The translations under genes and the position numbers were made by a program. Source: Spirochaetes bacterium ADurb.Bin218 (lineage in GTDB: Bacteria; Spirochaetota; UBA4802; UBA5550). From it: DNA of 35,579 nucleotides. Where the stretch lies: positions 1 through 35,579 of the forward strand of contig MWCI01000032.1 of the NCBI GenBank assembly GCA_002069965.1, read 5' to 3'. The notes beneath the pieces are model-generated. The model had not been told where the DNA came from. It made no database searches and saw only the letters and a list, made by a program, of their open reading frames with translations. Positions 25,881 through 35,099 of this stretch are shown here, one piece after another (the first letter of the stretch is position 1; the number at the start of each line of letters is the position of its first letter).

Positions 25881-26216
25881 TTATTCGTTCTTTTCCGCTG
25901 AATTATTAGTTTCTGTTCCTTGATTGAAGAGATTATTTTTTGCCTCATCATATTTTTTCTGGAGTTCAGCAATATCTTTTTTTATTGATTTGATCTTTTC
26001 AGCATGAAAAGCTATAACGTCATCATCTATTTTCATTTGATTTTCAAATTGGCCTATTACATAATCGCCAATTTCGCTTTTTATATGAGTTATCTCAATT
26101 TCCTTTTTTTTAAGTGCAACTTTATATTTTGCAACTTGAATCGCTATTTCTGACTTGTGTAAAGCAATTTCACCATATTTATAGATATTCCTTTTGATTT
26201 CAGTCCACAGTGACAT
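25881..26216 (-). CDS. Hypothetical coiled-coil protein (111 aa)
   Basis: No family recognised. It is almost entirely helical and charged: SEIAIQVAKYKVALKKKEIE, then AEKIKSIKKDIAELQKKYDE, typical of an antiparallel coiled coil, followed by a polar tail ending SAEKNE. It has no signal peptide or membrane segment. The ATG has a GAGG site eight bases upstream. Its stop lies one base before the chosen rnr start, so it is the first gene of the rnr-argC unit and might act with the RNase, though this is only context. Confidence 0.75.
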   Translation of the reverse strand: MSLWTEIKRNIYKYGEIALHKSEIAIQVAKYKVALKKKEIEITHIKSEIGDYVIGQFENQMKIDDDVIAFHAEKIKSIKKDIAELQKKYDEAKNNLFNQGTETNNSAEKNE

Positions 26217-26246
26217 AGCATAACCTCGTTTTTTTATTATATTATG

Positions 26247-26276
26247 AAATTAATCAAAAGGCTTGAGTTTTGTCAA
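26247..26276 (-). promoter_or_regulatory. Weak candidate promoter of the 111-aa/rnr/argC unit
   Basis: Perfect -35 TTGACA (26276-26271, minus strand) with a weak -10 TAATTT 18 bp downstream. The -35 is convincing in position, 31 to 60 bp upstream of the start codon, but the -10 is poor. Confidence 0.33.
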
Positions 26277-26334
26277 TAATTACTTTAAAGCTTTATGTAA
26301 ATCCTATTATATTAAATGAAGTCAAAATTTTTTC

Positions 26335-26362
26335 TTGAATTTTTATTTTTTTAGTCTATAAT
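26335..26362 (+). promoter_or_regulatory. Sigma-70-type promoter of amrS
   Basis: TTGAAT (26335-26340), a 16-base spacer and a perfect TATAAT (26357-26362). The implied start site leaves a leader of only about 15 bases before ATG 26384, carrying the ACAGGAGG ribosome-binding site. Confidence 0.62.
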
Positions 26363-26383
26363 AGTTTCATCACAGGAGGCTTT

Positions 26384-27379
26384 ATGGCATATAAGGAGGC
26401 TCAGTATTTTTTACAAAAAGATGATTATGTCCAATGCCTTTTATGTCCTCACAGGTGCCATATCAATTCAGGCAAAAAAGGCCTTTGTGGAGTAAGAGAA
26501 AACAAAGATGGAGTTTTATATAGCACAATTTATGGAGAAGTCTCCTCCATGGCAATGGATCCAATAGAAAAAAAGCCTCTCTATCATTTTTATCCAGGAA
26601 CTGAAATTTTTTCCATAGGAACAAAGGGATGTAATCTCCGCTGCCCCTTTTGCCAGAATTGGTCTATTTCGCAAGATCTCTCTGCAAGAACCTATTATAA
26701 GGCTCCAGAGGAAATTGTTTCTATGGCTATTACCGCTGACTCAATTGGTATAGCCTATACTTATTCTGAGCCAACTATATGGTTTGAGTTTGTAAAGGAT
26801 TGCTCAAAACTTGCCAGGGAGAAGAAACTAAAAAATGTTCTGGTTACCAATGGCTTCATAAATCCTGATCCTCTGGTTGAGATGACAGAGTTCATTGATG
26901 CAATGAATATTGATCTTAAATGCTTTAACGAGAAAACTTATAAAAATGTGCTCAAGGGTGATCTTGAACCTGTTAAGGAATCGATAAAAATTGCCTATGA
27001 GAAAGGCTGTTTTTTAGAAATAACCACTCTTATTGTTACAGGGCTAAATGATAACATGGGAGAGCTCATGGCGATTGCTGAGTTTATTGCCTCCATTGAT
27101 AAAAGAATTCCATGGCATATCTCACGCTATTATCCCTCATACAAATATGATAAGTCTGCAACAGATGTAAATTTCATTACAGAGGTATGGGAGTCTGGAT
27201 TGAAAATTCTTGACTATGTTTTTACTGGTAATGTTCATCCCTTTTATTCCCGCAGTGATACTGTTTGTCCATCCTGTCATGGAGTTGTCATTACTCGCAA
27301 GGGATACCATACAGTCATAAAGGAACTGGAAGAAGGCAGGTGTGCTCTCTGTGGATATGATCTTGGAATAATTACATAA
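26384..27379 (+). CDS. amrS: AmmeMemoRadiSam-system radical SAM enzyme
   Basis: A 331-residue radical SAM protein of the group formerly annotated as pyruvate-formate-lyase activating enzymes. The 4Fe-4S cluster cysteines are C83, C87 and C90 (GCNLRCPFCQNW). An N-terminal cysteine set (CLLCPHRCHINSG ... GLCGV) precedes the barrel, and a C-terminal CPSCHG ... CALCGYDLG zinc-like pair closes the protein; both are typical of AmrS. The family usually neighbours AmrA and a Memo-like AmrB; neither is here. The natural reaction is not established. The start at ATG 26384 has the strong site ACAGGAGG. Confidence 0.9.
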   Translation: MAYKEAQYFLQKDDYVQCLLCPHRCHINSGKKGLCGVRENKDGVLYSTIYGEVSSMAMDPIEKKPLYHFYPGTEIFSIGTKGCNLRCPFCQNWSISQDLSARTYYKAPEEIVSMAITADSIGIAYTYSEPTIWFEFVKDCSKLAREKKLKNVLVTNGFINPDPLVEMTEFIDAMNIDLKCFNEKTYKNVLKGDLEPVKESIKIAYEKGCFLEITTLIVTGLNDNMGELMAIAEFIASIDKRIPWHISRYYPSYKYDKSATDVNFITEVWESGLKILDYVFTGNVHPFYSRSDTVCPSCHGVVITRKGYHTVIKELEEGRCALCGYDLGIIT

Positions 27380-27487
27380 CTCTATTTTTTTTCTTTACAC
27401 CAGAGACAATATTTAAGAAAAATGTTTTGAATTAAGAGAAGGCAGATTTCGGTCACTTTTATTTTAGCTTATTCAGAGGAATTTTAT

Positions 27488-28540
27488 ATGAAGATACTTG
27501 TAACAGGAACAGCAGGCTTTATAGGATCTTTTGTAGCAAAAAAGCTGGCACAAAGAGGGGATATAGTTTTTGGTATAGATTCAATTAATGACTACTACGA
27601 TGTGAGTCTAAAATATTCCCGTCTTTCTGATAGCGGCTTTGATAGAGCTGATGTTGATTCTGGCAAAGTAGTCAAGAGCTCTCTTTATCCAGACTATAGG
27701 TTTTGTAAAATTTCTCTGGAGGATCAGCTCTCAATTAAGAGCCTTTTTGAACAGGAAAAATTTGACATGGTTTGCCATCTTGCAGCTCAAGCAGGAGTGA
27801 GATATTCTTTGACAAATCCTTATGCCTATATGGATTCAAATATCATAGGATTTATGAATATTCTGGAAAATTGCAGACACAATGGAATAAAGCACCTTGT
27901 TTTTGCAAGCAGTTCCTCTGTCTATGGCTTGAATGAGAAGATGCCCTTTGCAACTACGGATAATGTGGATCACCCTGTGAGCCTGTATGCTGCTACAAAG
28001 AAAAGCAATGAGCTTATGGCTCATGCCTACAGTCACCTTTTTGGAATTCCTGTCACAGGTCTTAGATTTTTTACAGTTTACGGCCCATGGGGAAGACCAG
28101 ATATGGCTTATTTTAAATTTACAAAGGCAATAGCAGAGGGTAAATCAATAGATGTATATAATAATGGAGATATGCTCCGGGACTTTACATATATTGATGA
28201 TATAGTTGAAGGAGTAATACGCACCATAGATCTTATACCAAAGGGTAATCCTGCATGGAGTGGATTAAATCCAGATCCAGGTTCTTCAAAGGCTCCCTAT
28301 AAAATTTATAACATAGGCAACAATAATCCTGTTAAACTCCTTGATTTTATAAATATCATAGAAAAAGAAATGGGTAAAGTAGCACAGAAGAATTTCCTGC
28401 CAATGCAGCCAGGGGATGTTTATGCTACTTATGCAGATGTTGATGATCTTGCAGCTGATACAGGATACAGACCCTATACTCCTGTAGAAGAAGGAATTGC
28501 AAAGTTTGTTAAGTGGTATAGAGACTATTACAAAGCGTAA
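27488..28540 (+). CDS. NAD-dependent epimerase, UDP-glucuronate 4-epimerase-like
   Basis: An extended short-chain dehydrogenase of 350 residues that interconverts nucleotide sugars for surface polysaccharide. The NAD-binding motif TGTAGFIGS is at the N-terminus, followed by [18 protein letters not shown], characteristic of UDP-glucuronate/galacturonate epimerases. The catalytic YxxxK is Y167 and K171 ([11 protein letters not shown]), with the serine in [28 protein letters not shown] is the subgroup signature. Start ATG 27488 follows an AGAGGA site. It appears monocistronic; no glycosyltransferase neighbours are present. Confidence 0.9.
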   Translation: MKILVTGTAGFIGSFVAKKLAQRGDIVFGIDSINDYYDVSLKYSRLSDSGFDRADVDSGKVVKSSLYPDYRFCKISLEDQLSIKSLFEQEKFDMVCHLAAQAGVRYSLTNPYAYMDSNIIGFMNILENCRHNGIKHLVFASSSSVYGLNEKMPFATTDNVDHPVSLYAATKKSNELMAHAYSHLFGIPVTGLRFFTVYGPWGRPDMAYFKFTKAIAEGKSIDVYNNGDMLRDFTYIDDIVEGVIRTIDLIPKGNPAWSGLNPDPGSSKAPYKIYNIGNNNPVKLLDFINIIEKEMGKVAQKNFLPMQPGDVYATYADVDDLAADTGYRPYTPVEEGIAKFVKWYRDYYKA

Positions 28541-28545
28541 TAGTC
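28523..28545. terminator. Hairpin between convergent epimerase and 1202-aa gene
   Basis: GACTATTAC (28523-28531) and GTAATAGTC (28537-28545) form a perfect 9-bp stem with a five-base loop across the epimerase stop. There is no long T-run on either side, so efficiency as an intrinsic terminator is doubtful, but position between convergent genes supports the role. Confidence 0.5.
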
Positions 28546-28551
28546 TTGCCC

Positions 28552-31500
28552 TTAGAAAGAGATGCCTAAGATTCTGTGTTCAACCTTGTCATTAATTTCT
28601 ACTCTCTTGTATATAAATTTAAGTATGCTGAGTTTTGAGAAGTTGGTCTCTGATTCTGTCTCGTATTGCCATAGCAATCCCCACAAACTTCCAAAGGATT
28701 GGTAGCCTCTTTCTGGCCTCTGGATTTTATAATAGGGTATTCCAAGCAATAGGGCCTGGATATCGCTATGCTCCTTGGACTCATAATTTCTGAACCATAT
28801 AGCTCCAAGAGCCCATGCCTGTAATCTACTATCGTCATTATCCTTGCTATCCCATGTTAGGAGTGGAGGAATTATGAGAGTATAGGAGTCTTCAAAACTT
28901 TCATAATACCAAAAAGGAATAAATTTATTTTTATAGTAATTTTCCCGTGATGTAATGCCTGCAAGATAGAATAGAGCATTAAACTCATAGCTATTGCTTG
29001 ACCATTGAAGATCTGTAAGAAATCCCCATAAGGCACAAAAGCGTTTTACCTCAGGATGGATTTCAAGCTTAAGAGTTTTAAAGGCCAGAGAAAATTCTTC
29101 TTTGTCATTTGCCGAATCTTTTATGTGATCATAGAGATATAGAAAATTTTCTCTGCTGTAATTTTGAGCATTCTTTAGATAGAGTCCAAGAATAAATTTA
29201 GTAGATTCATTTTCTTTATTGTTCCAATCATAGAAAAATATAGGAGCAATGTGAAAGTAGCCATTGTCCCCTGTTTTTGAAAATATAAATGGCAGGAACC
29301 AGATCCTTGTGCTTTTATCTAATTGGTCATATCCGTAATCCAGGAGCCACAGAATATTCCAGTGAGTTGAACTCTCATCTGAATGTTTATAAAAGAGAGG
29401 AACTATTGGAATCCAGAAAGTTTTTTCTATAGGAGAATTATTGTTATAATGTGTGAAGTGATAGTGCAGTGGTGAAACAGTGAGTGTCTCTGAGAATTCA
29501 AAATCGCTTTTATCAGGTTCTATTTTACTATAATAGAAAAAGGGCACCAGCCATAGCTCGCTCTCTGAGGCATCTGAAACACTATAGGTTTTGTTATAGC
29601 TATAGTGATACTTAAAATGGGTAATTGAGTTGTTATATATCCAGTAAAATAAAGAGAATGATGAATCTCCCTTTAAGCTGTTCTTTGAAAAAGAAGTAAG
29701 TCCAAGCAGCAATGAAAAATCAAAGGAATCTTTATTGGAATTATAAATATATAATGGTATTGCTCTGTTTGTGAAATTACCATTGATGTTAGAAACATTA
29801 ATCAGGCTGTATAGGAGGGAGAAGGAGTAGTCTTTGCTTTCATAATAATTTGAATATTCCCACAGGCCAAAGAGAAAACTTTTATTGACCATTGAATCTG
29901 ATTTTTTTTGGTAATAGCCCAAAAGAAAAATTTCACTCTTCTGTTGACTTCTGTTTTCTTTGAGATAAGAATCTTCTGTTGAGTTGTAATAAAGGAGAGG
30001 AAGTCCATAAAGTGTATAAGTTGTTGTTATAGAATTGTTCCCTTCATCCCTTGTTTTATTTTTAAAGGAGATATAAAAAGGGAGAAGCCAATCTGTCGTT
30101 TTTGTTTCTTCAACTCTGTATTTTTTTATAACAGTCAAATTTTCTGCAGGCTTTTTCTTTTTTGTTTCTTTAGTCTCTTTTATTTCTGTTGCCAGAGGGA
30201 TCTCGTATGTAGAGTTAATTGTTTCTTCATTATGATAGAGCAAAGGGATTATGCTAAACCATGTGGTTGATGAGTAAGAAGCATCGCTTTTCAAGTGATA
30301 ATAATGAAGAAGGCTTATTGTAAGCCTTTGTGAAATTTGATTATCAGTTACTTTTTTTTCTTCTCTGTCAATAAAGAGAGTGGTGTATGTTGAGCTGTAT
30401 ATAACATCGCCTTCAATTTTCTCTTTGTGCCAGATTAAGGGTATAATTCTATAGCCACTCTTATCAGGTGAGCTATACCAGTTTATAAATGGCCATAGTA
30501 TTGTATATTCCTTCATATTTTTTTCATGGTCATATTCTATCCACAAGCAGTTGAGCATAAAACCCTTTTTATAGGAACTGGCAATTTTTTGATAACCATA
30601 AAAAGGGAAAAATACTATATATTCGGATTCATCATCTTTATAGGAGATATAGTTTAATATAACCTTTAATCTATTGTCAGATTCGCTATCCCATGTGAGC
30701 CATGATAAAGGCAAAATTCTTAGATGGCGCTTTGTATCAGCTTTTTCAAAGGCAACAAGCCCATAGAGCAAGTGGAATCCCCAAAAATTAAGGGAGTTTT
30801 CTCTACTAACGCTTGGATCTTTAGAAAGGGTAATTTCGCCAGTTGCTATCTCTGACTTGAATTTGGATTCCTCATCTCTGGTCATTGGAACAGTAACGCG
30901 TGAGGAGAGGCTTACCATATCAATAAGCCATGATATATCAATATCCATATATATCCCACGGTTGTTTATTCCAAGGCTTGTATCAATAACAGGGTTTATC
31001 CCAGAGGCTATTGAACGGGAGTATCCAAGAATGTTTATATATGTGCTTCCACTTCCGTCTTTTTTTGTTGTTTCAAAGTAAAGAGGTAAAAATAGAGTTG
31101 AATTTCTTTTGCTTGTTTTTATGTTCCAGTATATTGGGTTTATAACTCTGGCAAAGTATCCACCACTTTCAAGACTGTTGTGATAATAATATAAAGGAAA
31201 AAACAACAGGGTTTCTTCATCCTCTTCCAAAGAGGAGTAGAAAAGTGGAATGATAGGTGCCCAGTATTCTGATTTTATTTTGTTGATTTTGTTTATATCA
31301 CTATAGGAACTGTTATAGCAAAATAACAGTGATCTAAAAGAATCAGTGTATATATCTGAAGTTTGTTTATTGTGATAACTGAATTCTCTATCAAGGGATC
31401 TCTTAAAAATTGGGAAAAGGCTCAGCCAGTATTCTCCATTTGAATGTCTGTTATAAAGAAATATTGGCGGAAGAATATGAGTATAGCCATTGTCTCCCAC

Positions 31501-32160
31501 CTGGTGAAGGATCAGTGGGAAAAACCAGAAATCGTTTAAGACGTCATTTCCTGATGAGTCTTTATGCCACGAATAGTCCATGAGCCACAATATATTCATG
31601 TGGCCACCATTTTGATCTGTACTCCTAAAGATTAGAGGAATTATAGGTGCCCACCATGTTTTTTCAGGTTCTTTAAACGTTGCTTTGTTATAAAATGAGT
31701 AGCCATGGAATAGTGACAGGGTGTAGATCTCTGTTGTATTGTCATTGTATTTTATATTCCCAGACACAAAAAGTGGATTTATTTTAAAATCTTCTTTGTA
31801 GTAGCTATCTTCGTCATGTTCCCAATAGGTTAATGCTATAGGAATAAAAGAAAGGGAACGATTATCCTTCTTGCTTTGAAGTCCATAATAAAATGGAAGA
31901 ATTCTTATGGATTTATATGAAGGATAGTCTGTATATTTAAATAGCCAGAAGAACATAAAGGAGTAGTGGTTATCCCATGACTCCCTCTGCAGAAAGAACA
32001 TATCTGGATTATATTTTTTTTCCTTTTCACTCCCAAAGATGTGCTCATCCTCTTTGTGAAGATCATTCCACTCCCTTGAAAAGGCAGGGAGTGGAATGAT
32101 TGTAAGTGATAAAAAGACAATTATAATTAAAGCCTGGATAATGGATGTTTTTTGTTTCAT
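28552..32160 (-). CDS. Large exported aromatic-rich repeat protein (1202 aa)
   Basis: I do not recognise this family. A signal peptide (MKQKTS, hydrophobic stretch, IPLPAFS) directs export. The mature part is rich in tryptophan, tyrosine, phenylalanine, serine and asparagine, organised as many short strands of the type FFPLYYY, ILPLSWLTW, IIPLIWHKE, each followed by a polar charged turn. Such a pattern fits amphipathic beta-strands, for example an outer-membrane or beta-solenoid protein. Residues about 168-250 and about 912-995 are clear duplicates (APIIPLIF / IPIVPLFY, then HMNILWLMDY / HWNILWLLDY, then VGDNGYTHI / TGDNGYFHI). No catalytic motif is seen. It begins 13 bp after the 346-aa gene, without a good ribosome-binding site. 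Confidence 0.85.
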   Translation of the reverse strand: MKQKTSIIQALIIIVFLSLTIIPLPAFSREWNDLHKEDEHIFGSEKEKKYNPDMFFLQRESWDNHYSFMFFWLFKYTDYPSYKSIRILPFYYGLQSKKDNRSLSFIPIALTYWEHDEDSYYKEDFKINPLFVSGNIKYNDNTTEIYTLSLFHGYSFYNKATFKEPEKTWWAPIIPLIFRSTDQNGGHMNILWLMDYSWHKDSSGNDVLNDFWFFPLILHQVGDNGYTHILPPIFLYNRHSNGEYWLSLFPIFKRSLDREFSYHNKQTSDIYTDSFRSLLFCYNSSYSDINKINKIKSEYWAPIIPLFYSSLEEDEETLLFFPLYYYHNSLESGGYFARVINPIYWNIKTSKRNSTLFLPLYFETTKKDGSGSTYINILGYSRSIASGINPVIDTSLGINNRGIYMDIDISWLIDMVSLSSRVTVPMTRDEESKFKSEIATGEITLSKDPSVSRENSLNFWGFHLLYGLVAFEKADTKRHLRILPLSWLTWDSESDNRLKVILNYISYKDDESEYIVFFPFYGYQKIASSYKKGFMLNCLWIEYDHEKNMKEYTILWPFINWYSSPDKSGYRIIPLIWHKEKIEGDVIYSSTYTTLFIDREEKKVTDNQISQRLTISLLHYYHLKSDASYSSTTWFSIIPLLYHNEETINSTYEIPLATEIKETKETKKKKPAENLTVIKKYRVEETKTTDWLLPFYISFKNKTRDEGNNSITTTYTLYGLPLLYYNSTEDSYLKENRSQQKSEIFLLGYYQKKSDSMVNKSFLFGLWEYSNYYESKDYSFSLLYSLINVSNINGNFTNRAIPLYIYNSNKDSFDFSLLLGLTSFSKNSLKGDSSFSLFYWIYNNSITHFKYHYSYNKTYSVSDASESELWLVPFFYYSKIEPDKSDFEFSETLTVSPLHYHFTHYNNNSPIEKTFWIPIVPLFYKHSDESSTHWNILWLLDYGYDQLDKSTRIWFLPFIFSKTGDNGYFHIAPIFFYDWNNKENESTKFILGLYLKNAQNYSRENFLYLYDHIKDSANDKEEFSLAFKTLKLEIHPEVKRFCALWGFLTDLQWSSNSYEFNALFYLAGITSRENYYKNKFIPFWYYESFEDSYTLIIPPLLTWDSKDNDDSRLQAWALGAIWFRNYESKEHSDIQALLLGIPYYKIQRPERGYQSFGSLWGLLWQYETESETNFSKLSILKFIYKRVEINDKVEHRILGISF

Positions 32161-32173
32161 TAATATTAGAGTT

Positions 32174-33214
32174 TTATTCCCACCATTTGTAGTCTTTGTA
32201 TATCATAAAAGGTTCAGGAGTATCTGGCAATTCTCCCAATCTCCACTTTGGTCCCTTTTGTTCGTTTTTATAGATGTCATAGAGATTTTTTGCAAAGAGA
32301 GATTTTTCAATAAAAGACATCTTCATAAACTTTGTTCCATCGAGTTTATTTTTCTTTGCAACCTCGTCGTAGATTAATATTGATTTAATTGTTTTTCCCA
32401 TAGAGAAGTCATATTTTTTCAATCCATTCCATGGAACATTATCTCCATATTCTATTGTAATAGTCTCGGATGGCATGACGTTAAAGCTTTTGAGATCAAC
32501 AGAGCACTTTTGATAAACAGTCTTTGCCATGTTGTCGCTATCACCCTGGTAAGAATAAGTCGTGACTTCTACAGCAGGAGGTACTGAGCCTATCGTCTTT
32601 TTGACACTAATAGGTCTTCCTTTGTTGTCTCTCTCGATTTTTGTTGAATTAGCTACAGCCATGTTTAAGAGAAGAGAATCAACGTTTATGTTTTTCTCCT
32701 CTATTTCAATTAGCCTTCCATTGGTATCATATTTGTAAGAGTAATCAGTTTTTAGAATAAACACTCCCATTACAGGATAGGATGTATAACCACGGCATAT
32801 CACATAAACAGGTAGTCCTTTTTCGTTGTAATTAACTATTCTCACGCTTTTTAATCTGAAACCATCTTTTTCTATATTGAGATTAACTTCAGACTCATCT
32901 TTAATCTTTTTTTCAGCAAGCATTGTCTCATATTTTTTAGCCAGAGCGGTGTCTGTGAAGATATTTGAGTTTTCTTTTTTGTCTTTATCTTTTTTGTCAA
33001 TAGCCTCCCAGTATTCGCCACGAACCTTCAGGTTGTCCTTGTAGAAGTATATTATTTTACCTATGATTTTCTCGTCTTTTTTAAGCTCTATGACTTCTGT
33101 ATTATCTTTGGCTATGGCTTTTTCTTTTGAATTTTCTGCAAGTAAATTACCTTGAAGTAAAAAGAGTGTAATTGGAGCATATAAAAAGCCAAGAGTTCTT
33201 TTTGCAAAAGTCAT
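32174..33214 (-). CDS. Exported hypothetical protein with YD-type repeats (346 aa)
   Basis: Signal peptide MTFAKRTLGFLYAPITLFLLQ with cleavage near LLA-EN. The mature protein has scattered short units of the form YNEKGLPVYV, YDTNGRLIEIEEK and RDNKGRPISVKKT, which resemble the YD/RHS-like beta-hairpin repeats found in wall- and surface-associated proteins, but too few for an RHS barrel. The N-terminal mature part is lysine- and glutamate-rich. A good AAAGGAG site precedes ATG 33214. It lies between the histidine kinase and the 1202-aa repeat protein on the same strand; with the latter it makes a two-gene secreted unit. Function unknown. Confidence 0.75.
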   Translation of the reverse strand: MTFAKRTLGFLYAPITLFLLQGNLLAENSKEKAIAKDNTEVIELKKDEKIIGKIIYFYKDNLKVRGEYWEAIDKKDKDKKENSNIFTDTALAKKYETMLAEKKIKDESEVNLNIEKDGFRLKSVRIVNYNEKGLPVYVICRGYTSYPVMGVFILKTDYSYKYDTNGRLIEIEEKNINVDSLLLNMAVANSTKIERDNKGRPISVKKTIGSVPPAVEVTTYSYQGDSDNMAKTVYQKCSVDLKSFNVMPSETITIEYGDNVPWNGLKKYDFSMGKTIKSILIYDEVAKKNKLDGTKFMKMSFIEKSLFAKNLYDIYKNEQKGPKWRLGELPDTPEPFMIYKDYKWWE

Positions 33215-33291
33215 AAGATTCTCCTTTAGGTGTAGTTTATTTTATGTGATGTTTTTTGTAATGATGAACAGGCTTAGTCAAGAGAAAAATT

Positions 33292-34689
33292 TTATATCCG
33301 AAAGTTTATTACTATGTTTGCACCATTTGAGTTAAATAGATCAATGTTTCCTTCAATTTGTTCTACAAGGAGCATAACAAGATTTAGTCCCATGCCATTT
33401 GACTTTTTTATATCAAAGTTTTCAGGTAATCCCTTACCATTATCAGATACATGTAAGGTGGCCTTATCTGAATGTCTGGAGAGGGATATTTTTATCTCAC
33501 CATCACCATTATGAGGGAAGGCATATTTTATTGAATTTGTTATAAGCTCATTTAAGATTAGTCCAAGTGGAACTGTTTTTCTTAAATCAAGGTAAAGCTC
33601 ATCCAGAGCAGTCTGTAAAGAGATCTTTCCTTTGCTAAGGCTATATGTCTGGAGGATCATCTTTGCCAGATCCTTAAGATATATTGAGAGATTTACATTG
33701 TTTAGATTTCCAGAGCTATATAGGTGTTCATATATAGTGGACATTGAAAAGATCCGGTTTCTGGCATTTAAAAATATCTCTTTAGAATAGTCGTCTTTGA
33801 GTTTTGAAAGCTCAAGGGAAAGGAGGCTTGATATTATTCCAAGATTATTTTTTACTCTGTGCTGAAGCTCAACCATCAAAATTTCTTTTTGTTTTATAGA
33901 TTCCTTTAAGGCTATTTCAGTTTTTTTTCTTTCGGAGATATCTCTAAGAGAACCCTCTATTCCTATTATATTACCGTGATTGTCATAAAGTAGATGGGAG
34001 TTTGTTGATGTATAGAATTCATTGCCAAATTTATCTTTTAGCACAACCTCATAATCAATGACTTCACCTTTTTCCATGATGGCTTTTACAAGGGCGTCTC
34101 TTTTTTCTGGATTGCTATAAACATAAGTTACAGGCTTTCCAATTAGCTCTTCCCGTTTAAAGCCTGCATATCTATGAATTGATGGACTGATTTCTATGAT
34201 AGTTCCGCTGAGATCTGTTTGATAGAATATGTCCTGTATGTTTTCAAAGATTTTTTTGTATTTTTTTTCACTTTCGATAAGAGCGTTTTCGATTGCTTTT
34301 CTTTCTGTAATGTCTGTTAGAAAGTTGACAGTTGCAGGGTGACCCTGCCATGTATGGGCTACAGAGCTAAGCTCCACCCATATAATATCTCCATTGCTTT
34401 TAAGAATGCGAAATTGATATCTCTCTGGAGCTTTTTGTCCGGATATTCGTTTTTCATAATTTGAGGCAATGGCCTCTCTGTCCTCTGGATGAACAAATTC
34501 AAGGAAAGGTGTGGAATAAAGCTCTGAGTATGTTCTTCCTGTGATTTTACATGTGGCGGGGTTGATGAGTTTTAACATGCCATTTTGTGCTATAAAGATA
34601 GCTTCGCTGGCATTGTTGACCAGTGTTTTATAAGTGTCCTCCTCCAGAGGATCTTTAATTTCCTTACTTTTTGTCGTATCTATTGTCAT
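33292..34689 (-). CDS. Soluble PAS-PAS sensor histidine kinase (HisKA_2 type)
   Basis: A 465-residue kinase without membrane segments. PAS domain 1 spans about residues 18-130 and ends in VNFLTDITERKAIE; PAS domain 2 spans about 143-253 and ends GSLRDISERKKTE. Each has the PAC-type tail. The phospho-acceptor is H277 in ELQHRVKNNLGIISSLLSLE, the HisKA_2 form rather than the classic HisKA. The ATPase domain shows NELITNSIKYAFP, VSDNGKGLPENF and GMGLNLVMLLVEQI. No response regulator is adjacent, so it is an orphan. A heme, flavin or other ligand for the PAS domains cannot be read from sequence. AAGGAG lies 12 bases before the ATG, with a small GAGTC-ATA-GACTC palindrome between. Confidence 0.9.
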   Translation of the reverse strand: MTIDTTKSKEIKDPLEEDTYKTLVNNASEAIFIAQNGMLKLINPATCKITGRTYSELYSTPFLEFVHPEDREAIASNYEKRISGQKAPERYQFRILKSNGDIIWVELSSVAHTWQGHPATVNFLTDITERKAIENALIESEKKYKKIFENIQDIFYQTDLSGTIIEISPSIHRYAGFKREELIGKPVTYVYSNPEKRDALVKAIMEKGEVIDYEVVLKDKFGNEFYTSTNSHLLYDNHGNIIGIEGSLRDISERKKTEIALKESIKQKEILMVELQHRVKNNLGIISSLLSLELSKLKDDYSKEIFLNARNRIFSMSTIYEHLYSSGNLNNVNLSIYLKDLAKMILQTYSLSKGKISLQTALDELYLDLRKTVPLGLILNELITNSIKYAFPHNGDGEIKISLSRHSDKATLHVSDNGKGLPENFDIKKSNGMGLNLVMLLVEQIEGNIDLFNSNGANIVINFRI

Positions 34690-35042
34690 ATGAGTCTATG
34701 ACTCCTTTTACAAGTGGAAGATTATTAAAATATATTTTCCATAAATTTACTAAAGGCAGTTTTTGACCTTAATTAATCCTTTAGATTGAATTTTTAGATT
34801 TAATTTTTGTATATATACAAATTCACACACATGTATAAATATAAGGCAAAAATAAAAATAAACAAGATTTTATTTCAATAAATAATTTATTTTTTTTGAA
34901 AAATCGAAGTTTAAGAATGAGCATTTTTAATTGCTTTGTATATTTTTTTATGTTGATTTTCTATATACTAAGAGATTTTATATCTCAGTTGTTTATTTTT
35001 TCAATGTTAATTTCTTAATCTTTATATTGAATAAAATACTAC
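34690..35042. other. Divergent AT-rich intergenic region, kinase to thioesterase
   Basis: No gene is seen in about 350 bases. A perfect 16-bp palindrome TTTGTATATATACAAA occupies 34806-34821, about 117 bp upstream of the kinase, a possible operator. A small GAGAT-TTTAT-ATCTC hairpin occurs near 34973-34987. The rest is A/T-rich. Confidence 0.55.
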
Positions 35043-35072
35043 GATATCCCCGCTGCTTTCGCCGGAGATGTC
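35043..35072 (+). promoter_or_regulatory. Hairpin motif, copy 2, in the leader of the thioesterase gene
   Basis: GATATCCCCG (35043-35052) pairs with CGGAGATGTC (35063-35072) with one A-C mismatch and one wobble. The 5' part (35045-35061) matches the motif at 5873-5889 at 14 of 17 bases. ATCCCC in the left arm (35046-35051) can alternatively pair with GGGGAT (35091-35096), which is the ribosome-binding site of the downstream gene. A cis-acting RNA switch is therefore possible; no known riboswitch class is recognised. Confidence 0.5.
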
Positions 35073-35099
35073 GGAAATATATAAAATAATGGGGATTTT

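Noticed and set aside
35043-35072. Known riboswitch class (cyclic-di-GMP, fluoride, preQ1)
   Set aside because: None of the conserved cores of these classes can be recognised in the leader.
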